Assembly (NCBI RefSeq): GCF_014483895.1
Contig: NZ_CP059987.1
Location: 62,001 to 126,000 of the forward strand
Length of the DNA stretch: 64,000 nt
Direction of reading: 5' to 3'
Source: Protaetiibacter sp. SSC-01
Lineage (GTDB): Bacteria; Actinomycetota; Actinomycetes; Actinomycetales; Microbacteriaceae
Shown here: positions 41,703 to 50,387 of the stretch, piece after piece
How the letters are laid out: each line of letters begins with the position of its first letter
Position numbering within the stretch: the first letter of the stretch is position 1
Position numbers and translations under genes: made by a program
Notes under the pieces: model-generated
Seen by the model: the letters and a program-made list of their open reading frames with translations, nothing else
Told to the model about the DNA's origin: nothing
The model's database searches: none

Positions 41703-42386
41703 TCAGAGCTTGCCGAGACCCGCCTCGCGCGCCATCACGACGGCCTCGCCGCGGTCGTCGACGTGGAGCTTCGTGAAGATCATCGACACGTGGTTGCGCA
41801 CGGTCTTGGGGGAGAGGAAGAGGATCTGCGCGATCTGCGGATTGGTGCGGCCCGCGGCGATGAGGTCGAGGATCTCGCGCTCGCGCGGCGTGAGCTGCGG
41901 GAAGGGCGTCGCGGATGCGGGGGCCGAGGCGCGCGCGAAGAACTCCGCGACGCGACCCGCGAGCGCCGCGCCGAAGATGACGCCGCCGCCCGCGACCGAG
42001 CGGATCGCCTGCGCGATGTCCTCCTGGCTCGCCGCCTTGAGCAGATAACCGCGCGCCCCGGCGCGCATGGCCTGCAGCACCGACTCGTCGTCCTCCGACA
42101 TCGTGAGCACGATGATGCCCGCGCCCGGGTCGTCGGCCACGATGCGCCGCGTCGCCTCGACGCCGTCCATGACGGGCATCTGGATGTCCATGACGATGAC
42201 GTCGGGCCCGTGCTCGCGGGCCGCCTCGACCGCCTCTGCGCCGTCGCCCGCCGCCGCGACGACCTCGAAGCCCGGGATCGAGCCGAGCAGCAGCTCGAGC
42301 CCGTCGCGGTAGATCGGGTGGTCGTCGACGAGCAGGATGCGGATGCGCGATTCCGACTCGGATGCCGCGGCTGAGCGCTCAGGCAC
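41703..42386 (-). CDS. NarL/FixJ-type response regulator
   Basis: The 227-residue protein has a receiver domain starting IRILLVDDHPIYRDGL, phospho-acceptor Asp67 in VIVMDIQMPVMDG, Thr in VLTMSEDDES and Lys in GYLLKAAS. The C-terminal LuxR-type helix-turn-helix is LTPREREILDLIAAGRTNPQ and HVSMIFTKLHV. It is the partner of the histidine kinase upstream, which overlaps it by 8 bases. The GTG start is coupled to the kinase stop. The target is probably the divergent membrane-protein operon at 44597. Confidence 0.93.
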   Translation of the reverse strand: MPERSAAASESESRIRILLVDDHPIYRDGLELLLGSIPGFEVVAAAGDGAEAVEAAREHGPDVIVMDIQMPVMDGVEATRRIVADDPGAGIIVLTMSEDDESVLQAMRAGARGYLLKAASQEDIAQAIRSVAGGGVIFGAALAGRVAEFFARASAPASATPFPQLTPREREILDLIAAGRTNPQIAQILFLSPKTVRNHVSMIFTKLHVDDRGEAVVMAREAGLGKL

Positions 42387-44436
42387 GGGCTGCCTCCTTC
42401 AGGGCCCCGCGACGCGGGATCGTCGCGCGGATGGTGGTGCCGGCGCGGCCGCTCGAGACGACGAGCTCGCCGCCGAGCTCGGCCGCGCGCTCGCGCATCG
42501 AACGCAGGCCCACACCCGCGGGCGCGTTGCGCGGGATGCCGCCGCCGTCATCGACGATCTCGACGACGACCGACTGCTCGTTCTCGGAGACCGCGAGGCG
42601 CACGGTGCGTGCGGCCGCGTGGCGGCGGGCGTTGTTGACCGCCTCGCTCGCGATCCGGTACACGGCGACCTCGATCGCGGGCGGCGGCGTGCCCTCGAGC
42701 GCGTACCCGAGGCTCACGATGGGCCCCGTCTCGTCCCACGAGTCGCACACGCGCTCGAGCGCGGCGCGGAGGCCCAGGTCGTCGAGCGTCGGGGGGCGCA
42801 GGTCGTGCACGATCCGGCGGATGTCGCCCACGGCATCCGTCACCGTGCGCGAGGCGACCTCGAGGATGCGGTCGGCCTGCGCGGGGTCGTCGGCGGCCAC
42901 GTTGCGGGCCGCGTCGATGCGCACCTTGACGGCCGCGAGGGCGGGGCCGAGGCCGTCGTGCACGTCGCGGCGCAGGCGGCTGCGCTCCTCCTCGCGCGCG
43001 AGCACGAGCTCCTCGCGGCTGCGCTGCAGCTCGACGTTGAGCACCGTGGCGCGCACGGCGGCGGCGGCCTGGCGCACGACATCCGCGAGCAGGCGCTCGT
43101 CGCGGCGCGAGAGGCGCGAGCGCCGCGGGGGTGCCATCTCGAGCTCGCCGATCGCCTCGCCGCGGTAGGTGAGCGGCAGGATCGTCGTCTCCGCCTGCGG
43201 CGTGCCATGGCTGGCCGAGAGCAGCGAGCCGTCGGGCTGGTCGACCCGCACGGCGACGAACGGCGACGCGAACGCGCGGGCGACGGAGCGCACGACGTGA
43301 TCGAGCTGGTCGTCGGCGTCGTCCGAGTGCTCGAGGCTGTCGGCGAGACCGGCGACGACGCCGTACGGGTCACCGCGGCGCCCGTAGACGATGCGCGTGA
43401 TCCACGCGAGCAGCGGCTCGCGCAGGGGCGCGGATGCGATGAGCACGATGATCGCGGCGACGAGCGCGACCGTGTTCTCGCCGAGCACACCGCCCACGAC
43501 GGCGAGCAGCGCGACGTCGACGAGCACGACCGCGACGAGCAGCAGGCCGTAGAGGATCGTCCAGCCGATGACACGGTCGATGCTTTCGAGGCGGTAGCGC
43601 AGGATCGCGATCGCGACGGCGACGCACATGACCGCGACGGCGCCGACGAGCGCCATCTGCCACACCGCCCACGGCGCCACGAACGGCACCCCGACGAGCA
43701 CGATCACGAGCAGCACGCCCGCCCAGGCGATCCACCGCAGCTGACGGCGCAGCTCCTCGCCGGCGCCGAAGCGCCGTCCGATGAGCACGAGCACACCGAG
43801 CACGGGGGCCGTGAACATGCACACGTCGAGCACGCGATCGATCGCGATCCAGGTGTCGAGGTCGAGCGGGAGGCCCCAGCCCGGGCGGAACCACGGGCGG
43901 ATGTCGGGGTCGGCTCCGCCGTAGGTGGCGGCGAGCACCTCCCATGGCTTGAGCACGTTGCCGAGGAGCGGGAGCACTCCGGCGACGATCGCGACCGATC
44001 CCACCGCTCGGAGGGGGCGGCTGCGGGGCAGGCGGCCGTCGGGGAAGAGCACGAGCACGAGCGGTACGGCGACGATCGTCGAGTCGAAGAGCCGCTGGTT
44101 CACGAAGAGCGCGGCCTCGGCGAGCGGCGCATCCGTCCACAGGCGCGCAGCGATGCCCACCCACGCGGATGCGAGCGCGCCGACCGAGCCGAGCACGCCG
44201 AAGCCGAGCAGCACGATCGCGATCGGATGCCACGCGACCCGCATGAGCAGCACGGCGCCGGTGATCGCCATGGCGAGGTGCGAGAGGCCGGTCCACCCGG
44301 GCGCGACAGGACCCACCTCGCCCGCGTCGGCGAGCACGAGGTCGAGGGCGATGCCCCCCGCGACGCACGCGATCGAGACGACGAGCCCGACGGCGCCCGT
44401 GAGGCGGGCGGCGGCGCGGGCGGTCATGCGGTCCAT
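42379..44436 (-). CDS. NarL-system sensor histidine kinase with polytopic sensor
   Basis: The 685-residue protein has about 9 transmembrane helices in the first 300 residues, a GAF-like region near 340-450, and a HisKA_3 dimerisation domain. His493 is in RRDVHDGLGPALA. The HATPase domain shows SEAVNNARRHA (N box), DDGGGIPRN and GVGLRSMRERA (G boxes). It phosphorylates the downstream regulator. The signal is unknown; the membrane-embedded sensor suggests an envelope or lipophilic cue. The ATG at 44436 is chosen; 44427 and a GTG at 44457 are possible. Confidence 0.9.
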   Translation of the reverse strand: MDRMTARAAARLTGAVGLVVSIACVAGGIALDLVLADAGEVGPVAPGWTGLSHLAMAITGAVLLMRVAWHPIAIVLLGFGVLGSVGALASAWVGIAARLWTDAPLAEAALFVNQRLFDSTIVAVPLVLVLFPDGRLPRSRPLRAVGSVAIVAGVLPLLGNVLKPWEVLAATYGGADPDIRPWFRPGWGLPLDLDTWIAIDRVLDVCMFTAPVLGVLVLIGRRFGAGEELRRQLRWIAWAGVLLVIVLVGVPFVAPWAVWQMALVGAVAVMCVAVAIAILRYRLESIDRVIGWTILYGLLLVAVVLVDVALLAVVGGVLGENTVALVAAIIVLIASAPLREPLLAWITRIVYGRRGDPYGVVAGLADSLEHSDDADDQLDHVVRSVARAFASPFVAVRVDQPDGSLLSASHGTPQAETTILPLTYRGEAIGELEMAPPRRSRLSRRDERLLADVVRQAAAAVRATVLNVELQRSREELVLAREEERSRLRRDVHDGLGPALAAVKVRIDAARNVAADDPAQADRILEVASRTVTDAVGDIRRIVHDLRPPTLDDLGLRAALERVCDSWDETGPIVSLGYALEGTPPPAIEVAVYRIASEAVNNARRHAAARTVRLAVSENEQSVVVEIVDDGGGIPRNAPAGVGLRSMRERAAELGGELVVSSGRAGTTIRATIPRRGALKEAARA

Positions 44437-44450
44437 CGTGGCAGAGGGGT

Positions 44451-44506
44451 GTCCCACGAGACCCGCGACGAACGTCCCATTTCACCCGGGACACGACTCG
44501 TGAGAC
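44451..44506. promoter_or_regulatory. Inverted GTCCC/GGGAC sites between the kinase and the membrane-protein operon
   Basis: GTCCC at 44474 and GGGAC at 44488 form a dyad with a 9-base centre. An outer imperfect pair (GTCCCACGAGAC at 44451 and GACTCGTGAGAC at 44495) pairs at 10 of 12 positions. They lie in the divergent promoter region and are candidates for the NarL-type regulator. Confidence 0.35.
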
Positions 44507-44596
44507 GTCGTGATGAGGGCCCTTCGCACCTGGGACGGGTGCTCGGGAGTCTCGGAGGGCCGGAGAGACCGGCTCCCCTGACTCGAGGAACCCATC

Positions 44597-45208
44597 ATGA
44601 CCACCACCACTACAGCGACGCCGCTCCCCGAGCGCGCGTCCGCGACCCCCGCATCCGGTGCGGCGGGCCTCGTCCGCGCCCTCGGCGCCGGCTCGGCCCT
44701 GCTCGTCGCCGCCCACCTCGTCATCGCGATCATGTACGTGCCGCGCTGGCCCGAGAACCTCGCCCTCGTCTCCTGGTCGGCCGTCGCCGTGCCGCTCGCG
44801 CTGCTCGCGATCGGCGTCGCGATGTGGCTCACGGGGGCGGCGTCGCGCCTGCTGCTCGCCGTGCAGCTCGTCGGCGCGCTCGCCATGACGGTCGTCTACG
44901 TGCTGGGCGCCGCCACGAACGACCGGATCTTCGCCGAGGATCTCGAGATGTGGGTGTCGATCGCGGCGCTCACGGGTCAGTACCTCGCGGCTCTCGGCGT
45001 GCTCGCGCGCGGCGCGTGGCGCGGCGTGCAGCGCGTGCTCCCCGTGCTCGGCGCCAGCTGGGCGACCGTCGTGCTGCCCGTCGCCGTCGCCTTCAGCGAC
45101 TTCGAGGCCACCTGGTGGCCCTTCATCGTGTACGTGTGCGCGGGGCTCATCGTCAACGGCGTGGCGCTCGCGATCCGTCCCTCGGGCGGCGCGGAGGCGG
45201 CCCGATGA
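44597..45208 (+). CDS. Polytopic membrane protein of unknown function
   Basis: The 203-residue protein has a Thr/Ala-rich head and about six hydrophobic helices (for example LLVAAHLVIAIMYV, AVPLALLAIGVAMWL, LVGALAMTVVYVLGA, WWPFIVYVCAGLIVNGVALA). I recognise no family motif. It is divergent from the two-component system and overlaps the LASTG-anchored protein gene by 4 bases, so both may be outputs of that system. Confidence 0.75.
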   Translation: MTTTTTATPLPERASATPASGAAGLVRALGAGSALLVAAHLVIAIMYVPRWPENLALVSWSAVAVPLALLAIGVAMWLTGAASRLLLAVQLVGALAMTVVYVLGAATNDRIFAEDLEMWVSIAALTGQYLAALGVLARGAWRGVQRVLPVLGASWATVVLPVAVAFSDFEATWWPFIVYVCAGLIVNGVALAIRPSGGAEAAR

Positions 45209-46365
45209 CCCGTGGGATGCGCCGCGCGGCGCTCACGGGTGTGCTCGTCGCGGCGATCGCGGCGGCCCCGGCGACGGCGGCCCGCGCCCTCGATGAGGTG
45301 CCGGAGGTCCAGCCCGAGGTGACGGTCGTGGCGGATGCCGCGCTCGCCGAGGGCGACGACGACATGACGCCCCCCGTCATCACCGTCGGCGGCCTCGACA
45401 CCTCGTGGGTGTACGAGCTCGGGGCCGAGTTCGCCCTCGAGTACACATGCACCGACCCCGAGTCGGGCATCGTGAGCTGCACCGAGGCCGACGGCCACCT
45501 GTCGGGCGACATCGTGCGCCTCTCGGTCGACGGACTCAACGTCTTCACCGTGACGGGCGTCAACGGCGCCGGCATCAGCTGGTCGGGCACCCTCCACGTG
45601 TGGGCGCAGATCCCCGAGCTCGTCTCGGTGCGCGCCATCTACGACCCGCACCGTCAGAGCCTCAACGGCTGGTTCGACGCCCCCATCTACGGCACCATCC
45701 GCGCGTGGCGTGACGACGAGCTCGCGATCCGCGACATCCACTACCGCGTCGACGGCGGCGAGTGGATCGTGACGAGCGGCTCGGAGGTGGCGGTGCCGTT
45801 CACCACCGAGGGCCGCTACCTGCTCGAGTACCTCGCGTTCGACGCCGACATGGGCTTCTCGACCCTCATCCGCCGCTGGATCGCGCTCGACTTCACGGCG
45901 CCCGCGATCTGGTACCCCGAGGGCATCGACGGAGGCGAGTTCCCCCGCGGGTACGAGCAGGCGCTGTGGGCGTCGTGCGAGGACCTGCTCTCGGGCGTCT
46001 ACACGTGCGCGTTCGACGAGGGCGAGTGGCTGCCGACCGACGTGCCCGGCGAGCACACCGTGACCGCGCGCGGCACCGACGACGCGGGCAACGAGGTCGT
46101 GCGCGTGCTGCGGTACACGGTGCTCGGCGCCGAGGGCGAGGAGCCCGGCGACGACGAGCAGCCCGGCGGCGAGCAGCCCGGCGACGGCGGCGGTGTTTCG
46201 GGCGGGGTGTCCGGCCAACCCGCGCGCCCCGCGACCGGTGCGGGCGTGCTCGCCTCGACCGGAGTCGACTCCGGCGTCTGGATGCTCCTCATCGGCGGGC
46301 TCGCGCTCGTCGGCCTCGGCGCGGGCGCCACGATCCTCACCCGCCGGACCCGGCTGTCCTCCTGA
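45205..46365 (+). CDS. Cell-wall-anchored protein with Ig-like repeats and LASTG signal
   Basis: The 386-residue protein has a signal peptide (RRAALTGVLVAAIAAAPATA) and then two or more beta domains of the type seen in bacterial Ig-like or HYR repeats (DMTPPVITVGG, EYTCTDPESGIVSCTEADG, ALWASCEDLLSGVYTCAFD). A Gly/Glu/Pro-rich spacer precedes LASTG near 348. A membrane helix and RRTR tail end the protein. This is a class E sortase-type anchor. Paired cysteines suggest disulfides. It is co-transcribed with the membrane protein gene upstream. Confidence 0.85.
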   Translation: MTRGMRRAALTGVLVAAIAAAPATAARALDEVPEVQPEVTVVADAALAEGDDDMTPPVITVGGLDTSWVYELGAEFALEYTCTDPESGIVSCTEADGHLSGDIVRLSVDGLNVFTVTGVNGAGISWSGTLHVWAQIPELVSVRAIYDPHRQSLNGWFDAPIYGTIRAWRDDELAIRDIHYRVDGGEWIVTSGSEVAVPFTTEGRYLLEYLAFDADMGFSTLIRRWIALDFTAPAIWYPEGIDGGEFPRGYEQALWASCEDLLSGVYTCAFDEGEWLPTDVPGEHTVTARGTDDAGNEVVRVLRYTVLGAEGEEPGDDEQPGGEQPGDGGGVSGGVSGQPARPATGAGVLASTGVDSGVWMLLIGGLALVGLGAGATILTRRTRLSS

Positions 46366-46381
46366 TACCGGCGGCGTGAGC

Positions 46382-46413
46382 GGGGGGAGGCGGTGTGGAG
46401 GCCGCCTCCCCCC
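46382..46413 (+). terminator. Rho-independent terminator
   Basis: A perfect 12-pair GC-rich stem (46382-46393 with 46402-46413) with an 8-base loop is followed by ACCCTTTTCT. It ends the LASTG-protein operon. Confidence 0.8.
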
Positions 46414-46456
46414 ACCCTTTTCTGCGGGCCGGATCTGCGTGCGGGACGATGGATGC

Positions 46457-47113
46457 GTGGAGTCACCCGTGGACGATGAGCGCGATCGCACCGACCGCAC
46501 CGACCGCGCCCCCATCGGCGTCGGCCCGTGGCCGGGCGGCCGCGCGGCCTGGCCCGACGACCCTCGCTACGACCCCGAGCTGCTCGAGGGCGGCGACGCC
46601 CGCAATGTCGTCGACCGCTACCGCTACTGGCGCCTCGAGGCGATCGTCGCCGACCTCGACGCGCGGCGGCATCCGTTCCACGTCGCGATCGAGAACTGGC
46701 AGCACGATCTCAACATCGGGTCGATCGTGCGGAGTGCCAACGCGTTCGGCGCGGAAGCGGTGCACATCGTCGGGCGCCGCCGCTGGAACCGCCGCGGGGC
46801 GATGGTGACCGACCGCTACCAGCACGTGCTGCAGCATCCGACGGTCGACGATCTCGTCGCGTGGGCGCGCGAGCGCGGGCTGCCCCTCGTGGCGGTCGAC
46901 AACACCGAGGGTGCCGTGCCGGTCGACGCGTTCGCCCTGCCGGAGCGCTGCGTGCTGCTCTTCGGGCAGGAGGGGCCGGGGCTCACGGATGCCGCGCTCG
47001 CCGCCGCCGACGCGCACGTCGAGATCCGGCAGTTCGGCTCGACGCGGTCGATCAACGCGGCCGCCGCCGCGGCGATCGTCATGCACGAGTGGGTGCGGCA
47101 GAACGCCGTCTGA
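46457..47113 (+). CDS. TrmH-family RNA methyltransferase
   Basis: The 218-residue SPOUT protein has IENWQHDLNIGSIVRSANAF near 77 (motif 1 with Asn and Arg), LLFGQEGPGLTDAAL near 170 (motif 2) and STRSINAAAAAAIVMHEW near 194 (motif 3), which form the SAM-binding knot. It probably 2'-O-methylates tRNA or rRNA; the exact site cannot be told. The N-terminal 65 residues are a charged extension. The GTG at 46457 is a likely start, with another at 46469. Confidence 0.9.
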   Translation: MESPVDDERDRTDRTDRAPIGVGPWPGGRAAWPDDPRYDPELLEGGDARNVVDRYRYWRLEAIVADLDARRHPFHVAIENWQHDLNIGSIVRSANAFGAEAVHIVGRRRWNRRGAMVTDRYQHVLQHPTVDDLVAWARERGLPLVAVDNTEGAVPVDAFALPERCVLLFGQEGPGLTDAALAAADAHVEIRQFGSTRSINAAAAAAIVMHEWVRQNAV

Positions 47114-47121
47114 CGCCTACC

Positions 47122-47221
47122 CGCTGGTCGAGTGGCGTGCGGGCGCCTACCCGCTGGTTGAGTAGCGTGCGTGCGCCTTCACCGCTGGTTGAGTAGCCCG
47201 CGCAGCGGGCGTGTCGAAACC
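47122..47221. repeat. Extragenic repeat, three partial forward arms
   Basis: CGCTGGTCGAGTGGCG, CGCTGGTTGAGTAGCG and CGCTGGTTGAGTAGCC occur in a row, and the last one continues to GTGTCGAAACC. It lies between the convergent TrmH and YhgE genes. Confidence 0.75.
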
Positions 47222-47231
47222 AGCCCGCGCC

Positions 47232-48962
47232 TCACCCCGCCAGCAGGCTCGCCTCGAGGTCGCGCAGCGTGCGGAAGTGCGTCATCCGCGTGACCCCGAC
47301 ACCTGCGATGACGAGCGCGCCGACCGTCCAGGCGCCGAGCACAAGCGCATCCGTGAGGGTGCGCGCGATGTCGCCGTCGTACATGAATTGCCGCACCGCA
47401 TCCACGGCGAAGCCCATCGGCAGCACGTGGTGGAGCGCCGCGAGCGGCTCGGGCAGCGTCTGCCACGGGAAGGTGCCGCCGGCCGTCACGAGCTGCAGCA
47501 CCATGAGCACGAGCCCGAGGAACTGCCCCGTCGACCCGAGCCACACGTTGAGCGCGAGCACGATCGCCGCGAAGCACAGCGACGCGAGCACGAGCGTGCC
47601 GAGCACCGCCCACGGCATCGCCATCGAGAACCCGAGCACGACGTTCAGCACGAGGAACAGCGCCCCCATCTGCAGCGCCCCGAACAGCCCCGGCGTGAGC
47701 CAGCCCGCGAGCGTGACCTTGACGGGCGAATGCAGCGCCGTGATCGCCCGAGGCGACACGGGCTTCACGATGAGGAAGAGCGCGTACATGCCGATCCACG
47801 CGGCGAGCGCCGCGAAGAACGGGGCGAGGCCCGCGCCGTAGCTGTCGGCCGCGGCGACGTTCGAGGTCTCGAGCGCGACGGGGTCGGCGATCGCGGCGGC
47901 CTGCGCGGCGCGGAGGGTGGCATCCGGGTCGGGGATCTGCGCGAGCCCCTCGCTCAGGCCGTCGCGCAGGGTGGCGGCGCCCTCGTCGAGGCGGGTCACG
48001 CCGTCGGCGAGCGACGCGGCACCGGATGCGGCGGTCGCGGCCCCGGCGGACAGCTGCCGAGCGCCGTCGGCGAGCCGGTCGATGCTGCCGACGGTCGACT
48101 GCACACGGGCGTCGACCGCGTCGACGGCGGTCGAGATCGGCGCGAGCCTCTCGAGCACGGCGTCGATCTGCTCCTGCGTGAGCCCCTGCTCGACGAGCGC
48201 CTCCGTGAGCGCGGCCCGCGTCTCGGGCAGGGCGTTCCGCACGCGCGTCGCGGCATCCGCGACCCGGTCGGCCGTCGCAGCGAGCTGCGTGTTGCCGTCG
48301 GCCACCTGCGCGGCACCCGCTGCGAGCTGGGCCGTGCCGTCGGCGAGACGCCGGGCGCCGTCGGATGCCGTGGCGGCCCCGTCGGCGAGCGCGGCGGCGC
48401 CGTCGGCCGCATCCGCCATGCCCGAGCGGATGTCGGCGATGCCGTCGAGCAGCTGCTGCGCCGCCTCCTCGACCACCTGACGCGCGATCGTCTGCAGCAT
48501 CGTCGTGGCCGCGGTCTTGCCGATCGTCGACGCGAGGTAGGAGCCGGCGTCGTTCGTCGTGAGCTCGAGGCGCGCCTGCCGCGGGTCGTCGCTCGCGACC
48601 GAGAGCAGCGCATCCGTGAAGTCGGCGGGGATCGTGAGGGTGAAGTCGTAGCGCGAGGCCTCGAGCCCCTCCGCGGCCTCCTCGGCCGACACCTCGTGCC
48701 AGTCGAACGTGCCCGAGTCGAGCAGGCGCTCGGCGACCTCCGTACCCAGGTCCACGTGCTCGCGGTCGCGCTCGCCGCCCTCGTCGTCGACGACGAGGGC
48801 GACCGGCACCCGGTCGAGGTTCGCGTACGGGTCCTGGTTGGCCCACAGGTAGAGCCCGCCGTAGAGGATCGGGATGATGCACAGCGCCGCGAGGGCGAGG
48901 ATCGCCATCGGGGTGGCGGTGAGGCGGCGCAGCTCCGCCTGGATCATGGCGCGGATCTTCAC
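47232..48962 (-). CDS. YhgE/Pip-domain ABC-2-type membrane protein
   Basis: The 576-residue protein has one N-terminal helix (AILALAALCIIPILYGGLYL), a large extracytoplasmic region, and five or six C-terminal helices. The outer region contains heptad-like ADGAAALADGA repeats, typical of the YhgE/phage-infection-protein coiled coil. The C-terminal part (GTFPWQTLPEPLAALHHVLP) is ABC-2 permease-like. Relatives are type VII-associated or lipid/drug exporters. The GTG start overlaps the degenerate ATPase gene by 4 bases; a TetR gene completes the operon. Confidence 0.88.
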   Translation of the reverse strand: MKIRAMIQAELRRLTATPMAILALAALCIIPILYGGLYLWANQDPYANLDRVPVALVVDDEGGERDREHVDLGTEVAERLLDSGTFDWHEVSAEEAAEGLEASRYDFTLTIPADFTDALLSVASDDPRQARLELTTNDAGSYLASTIGKTAATTMLQTIARQVVEEAAQQLLDGIADIRSGMADAADGAAALADGAATASDGARRLADGTAQLAAGAAQVADGNTQLAATADRVADAATRVRNALPETRAALTEALVEQGLTQEQIDAVLERLAPISTAVDAVDARVQSTVGSIDRLADGARQLSAGAATAASGAASLADGVTRLDEGAATLRDGLSEGLAQIPDPDATLRAAQAAAIADPVALETSNVAAADSYGAGLAPFFAALAAWIGMYALFLIVKPVSPRAITALHSPVKVTLAGWLTPGLFGALQMGALFLVLNVVLGFSMAMPWAVLGTLVLASLCFAAIVLALNVWLGSTGQFLGLVLMVLQLVTAGGTFPWQTLPEPLAALHHVLPMGFAVDAVRQFMYDGDIARTLTDALVLGAWTVGALVIAGVGVTRMTHFRTLRDLEASLLAG

Positions 48963-49549
48963 TCGGCGCTCCAGGGTTCGAGGGCCGCGAGGGCGGGGCG
49001 GCCGATGATCGCGAGCACCGCGACGCCGCGTTCGGCGACCGCCGCGAGGTGGGCGCGCCACGCCGACGGCTCGCCGCCGTGGCGGTCGGGCGCCACGACC
49101 ACGAGCCCCGTCACGCCGGGGCGCAGGAGGGCGAGCTCGGTGAGCACCCGGATGCGCGTCGCGGGGGCGAGGTCGCCCATGCGCGTGCGCGCGTCGGCGG
49201 ATGCGCCGAGCTGCTCGAGCGTGCGGGCGGCGGCGCGACGGGAGGGGAAGCGGCCCGCGAACATGAGCTCCTCGGCGACGACGGATGCGAGCGTCACGCC
49301 GGGCGGCGGCTCGCTCACGCGGGGCGCATCGACGAGAGCGATCTCGCGGCGCAGGCGGCGCGCATCCGCCTCGCCGTCGATGCGCACCTCGCCGCGGTCG
49401 GGGCGCATCCGTCCGCTCCCCAGGAGGCCGAGCACCGTGGGGCGCTCGCTCGTCTCGGCCTCGACGAGGGTGAGCTCGCCGCTCGCGAACGCGAGCGTCG
49501 TCGGCGGGAGCGCGTGGCCCTTCGCGGCACCCGCGAGCTCGACCCTCAC
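48959..49549 (-). CDS. Degenerate ABC-ATPase-like protein (nucleotide-binding motifs lost)
   Basis: The 196-residue protein has the shape of an ABC nucleotide-binding domain, but where Walker A (GxxGxGKST) is expected it reads LVEAETSERPTVLGLLGSG. The LSGGQ position reads GDLAPATRIRV, and Walker B followed by DEP reads GLVVVAPDRHG. Downstream, AIIGRPALAALEP replaces the switch region. The general order (strand, helix, RGEVRIDG, ARTLEQLG) is kept. It is unlikely to hydrolyse ATP and may be a structural or regulatory partner of the YhgE protein. It overlaps both neighbours by 4 bases. Confidence 0.65.
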   Translation of the reverse strand: MRVELAGAAKGHALPPTTLAFASGELTLVEAETSERPTVLGLLGSGRMRPDRGEVRIDGEADARRLRREIALVDAPRVSEPPPGVTLASVVAEELMFAGRFPSRRAAARTLEQLGASADARTRMGDLAPATRIRVLTELALLRPGVTGLVVVAPDRHGGEPSAWRAHLAAVAERGVAVLAIIGRPALAALEPWSAE

Positions 49550-50187
49550 GAGTGCAGCTCCGGCGTCGTGGCGATGAGCTCGCGCGCGGATGCGGCGTCG
49601 AAGCCGAGGATGCCGAGCACCGAGAGCGCCACGAGGCGCTCGCCCGTCGCGGCGTCCATCGGCGAGCGGGTGGCCTCGTCGAGCACCGAGAGCACGGAGC
49701 CCTCGACGAGGCGCGCGAGCGTGGGCGCGTCGATGTCGTCGCGCACACGGCCCGTCTGCTCGCCGACCGTCACGGCGTGGCGCACGCGGTCGCGCAGCGG
49801 CTGGAGCGCGAACGCGAGCTCGTGCTGGAAGGGGCCGCGCAGCGCGAACTGCGCCATGACGCGCACCGATTCGACCTGACGCCACAGAGTCACGCCGATG
49901 AGGGCGAGCAGCGTGGGCGGGTCGGGGTGCTCGATGCGCTCGACCGCGGCGAGCACGGTGCTCACGCGGTGGGCGAGGAGCGAGCGGATGAGGTCGTCGC
50001 GCGTCGCGAAGTGGCCGTAGACGGCGCGGCGGCTGAGGCCGGCGGCGCCCGCGATGGCGTCGAGGGATGCGTCGGGGTCACGGTTGAGCACGGTGCCCGC
50101 GGCCGCGAGGAGCGCGAGACGGTTCTGCTCGGCGTCGCGGCGGCGGCCGCGCTGGACCCCGGCGTCTGCGTCTACGAACGTGTTCAC
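49546..50187 (-). CDS. TetR-family regulator
   Basis: The 213-residue protein has the TetR DNA-binding domain [20 protein letters not shown] then [20 protein letters not shown] near 46-65, followed by a helical ligand domain. The GTG at 50187 gives a normal N-terminus. It is the first gene of the TetR / ATPase-like / YhgE operon and probably represses it, since a 16-base perfect palindrome lies just upstream. Confidence 0.88.
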   Translation of the reverse strand: MNTFVDADAGVQRGRRRDAEQNRLALLAAAGTVLNRDPDASLDAIAGAAGLSRRAVYGHFATRDDLIRSLLAHRVSTVLAAVERIEHPDPPTLLALIGVTLWRQVESVRVMAQFALRGPFQHELAFALQPLRDRVRHAVTVGEQTGRVRDDIDAPTLARLVEGSVLSVLDEATRSPMDAATGERLVALSVLGILGFDAASARELIATTPELHS

Positions 50188-50209
50188 GTCGCGATAGTAC
50201 GCCCGAACC

Positions 50210-50225
50210 TGCACACGCGTGTGCA
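50210..50225 (-). promoter_or_regulatory. Perfect palindrome TGCACACGCGTGTGCA, probable TetR operator
   Basis: The 16-base palindrome lies 22 bases before the TetR start codon. On the minus strand a TACTAT box (50199-50194) follows it, so a bound repressor would cover the -35 region. Confidence 0.55.
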
Positions 50226-50252
50226 ACTTACACCGCCCTCCCAGCATCCGTC

Positions 50253-50321
50253 GTCCGCGAAAGTACGTACTTTGCGGCGGAATCGGGCCTCGAGGGGCGA
50301 AAAGTGCGTACTCTCGCGGAC
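50253..50321. repeat. Long inverted repeat between TetR and purA
   Basis: Arms 50253-50273 and 50301-50321 match at 19 of 21 positions. The left arm also contains the perfect palindrome AAAGTACGTACTTT. It could be an operator pair or a hairpin. It lies just upstream of the purA promoter box. Confidence 0.6.
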
Positions 50322-50344
50322 CTCACGCACTCAGGCGGGGTGGA

Positions 50345-50350
50345 TAGGCT
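50345..50350 (+). promoter_or_regulatory. -10 box TAGGCT of purA
   Basis: TAGGCT lies 37 bases before the ATG of purA. The leader has AAGGGAGAAGAG as ribosome site. Confidence 0.5.
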
Positions 50351-50387
50351 GGGGTGTAATCCCCAACGACCCCAAGGGAGAAGAGCT

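Noticed and set aside
42337-46365. Open frame of 1342 codons on the plus strand across the two-component system.
   Set aside because: It is antisense to the clear kinase and regulator genes for most of its length and its translation there is His/Arg/Asp-rich noise. Only the last 386 codons (45205-46365) are a real gene.
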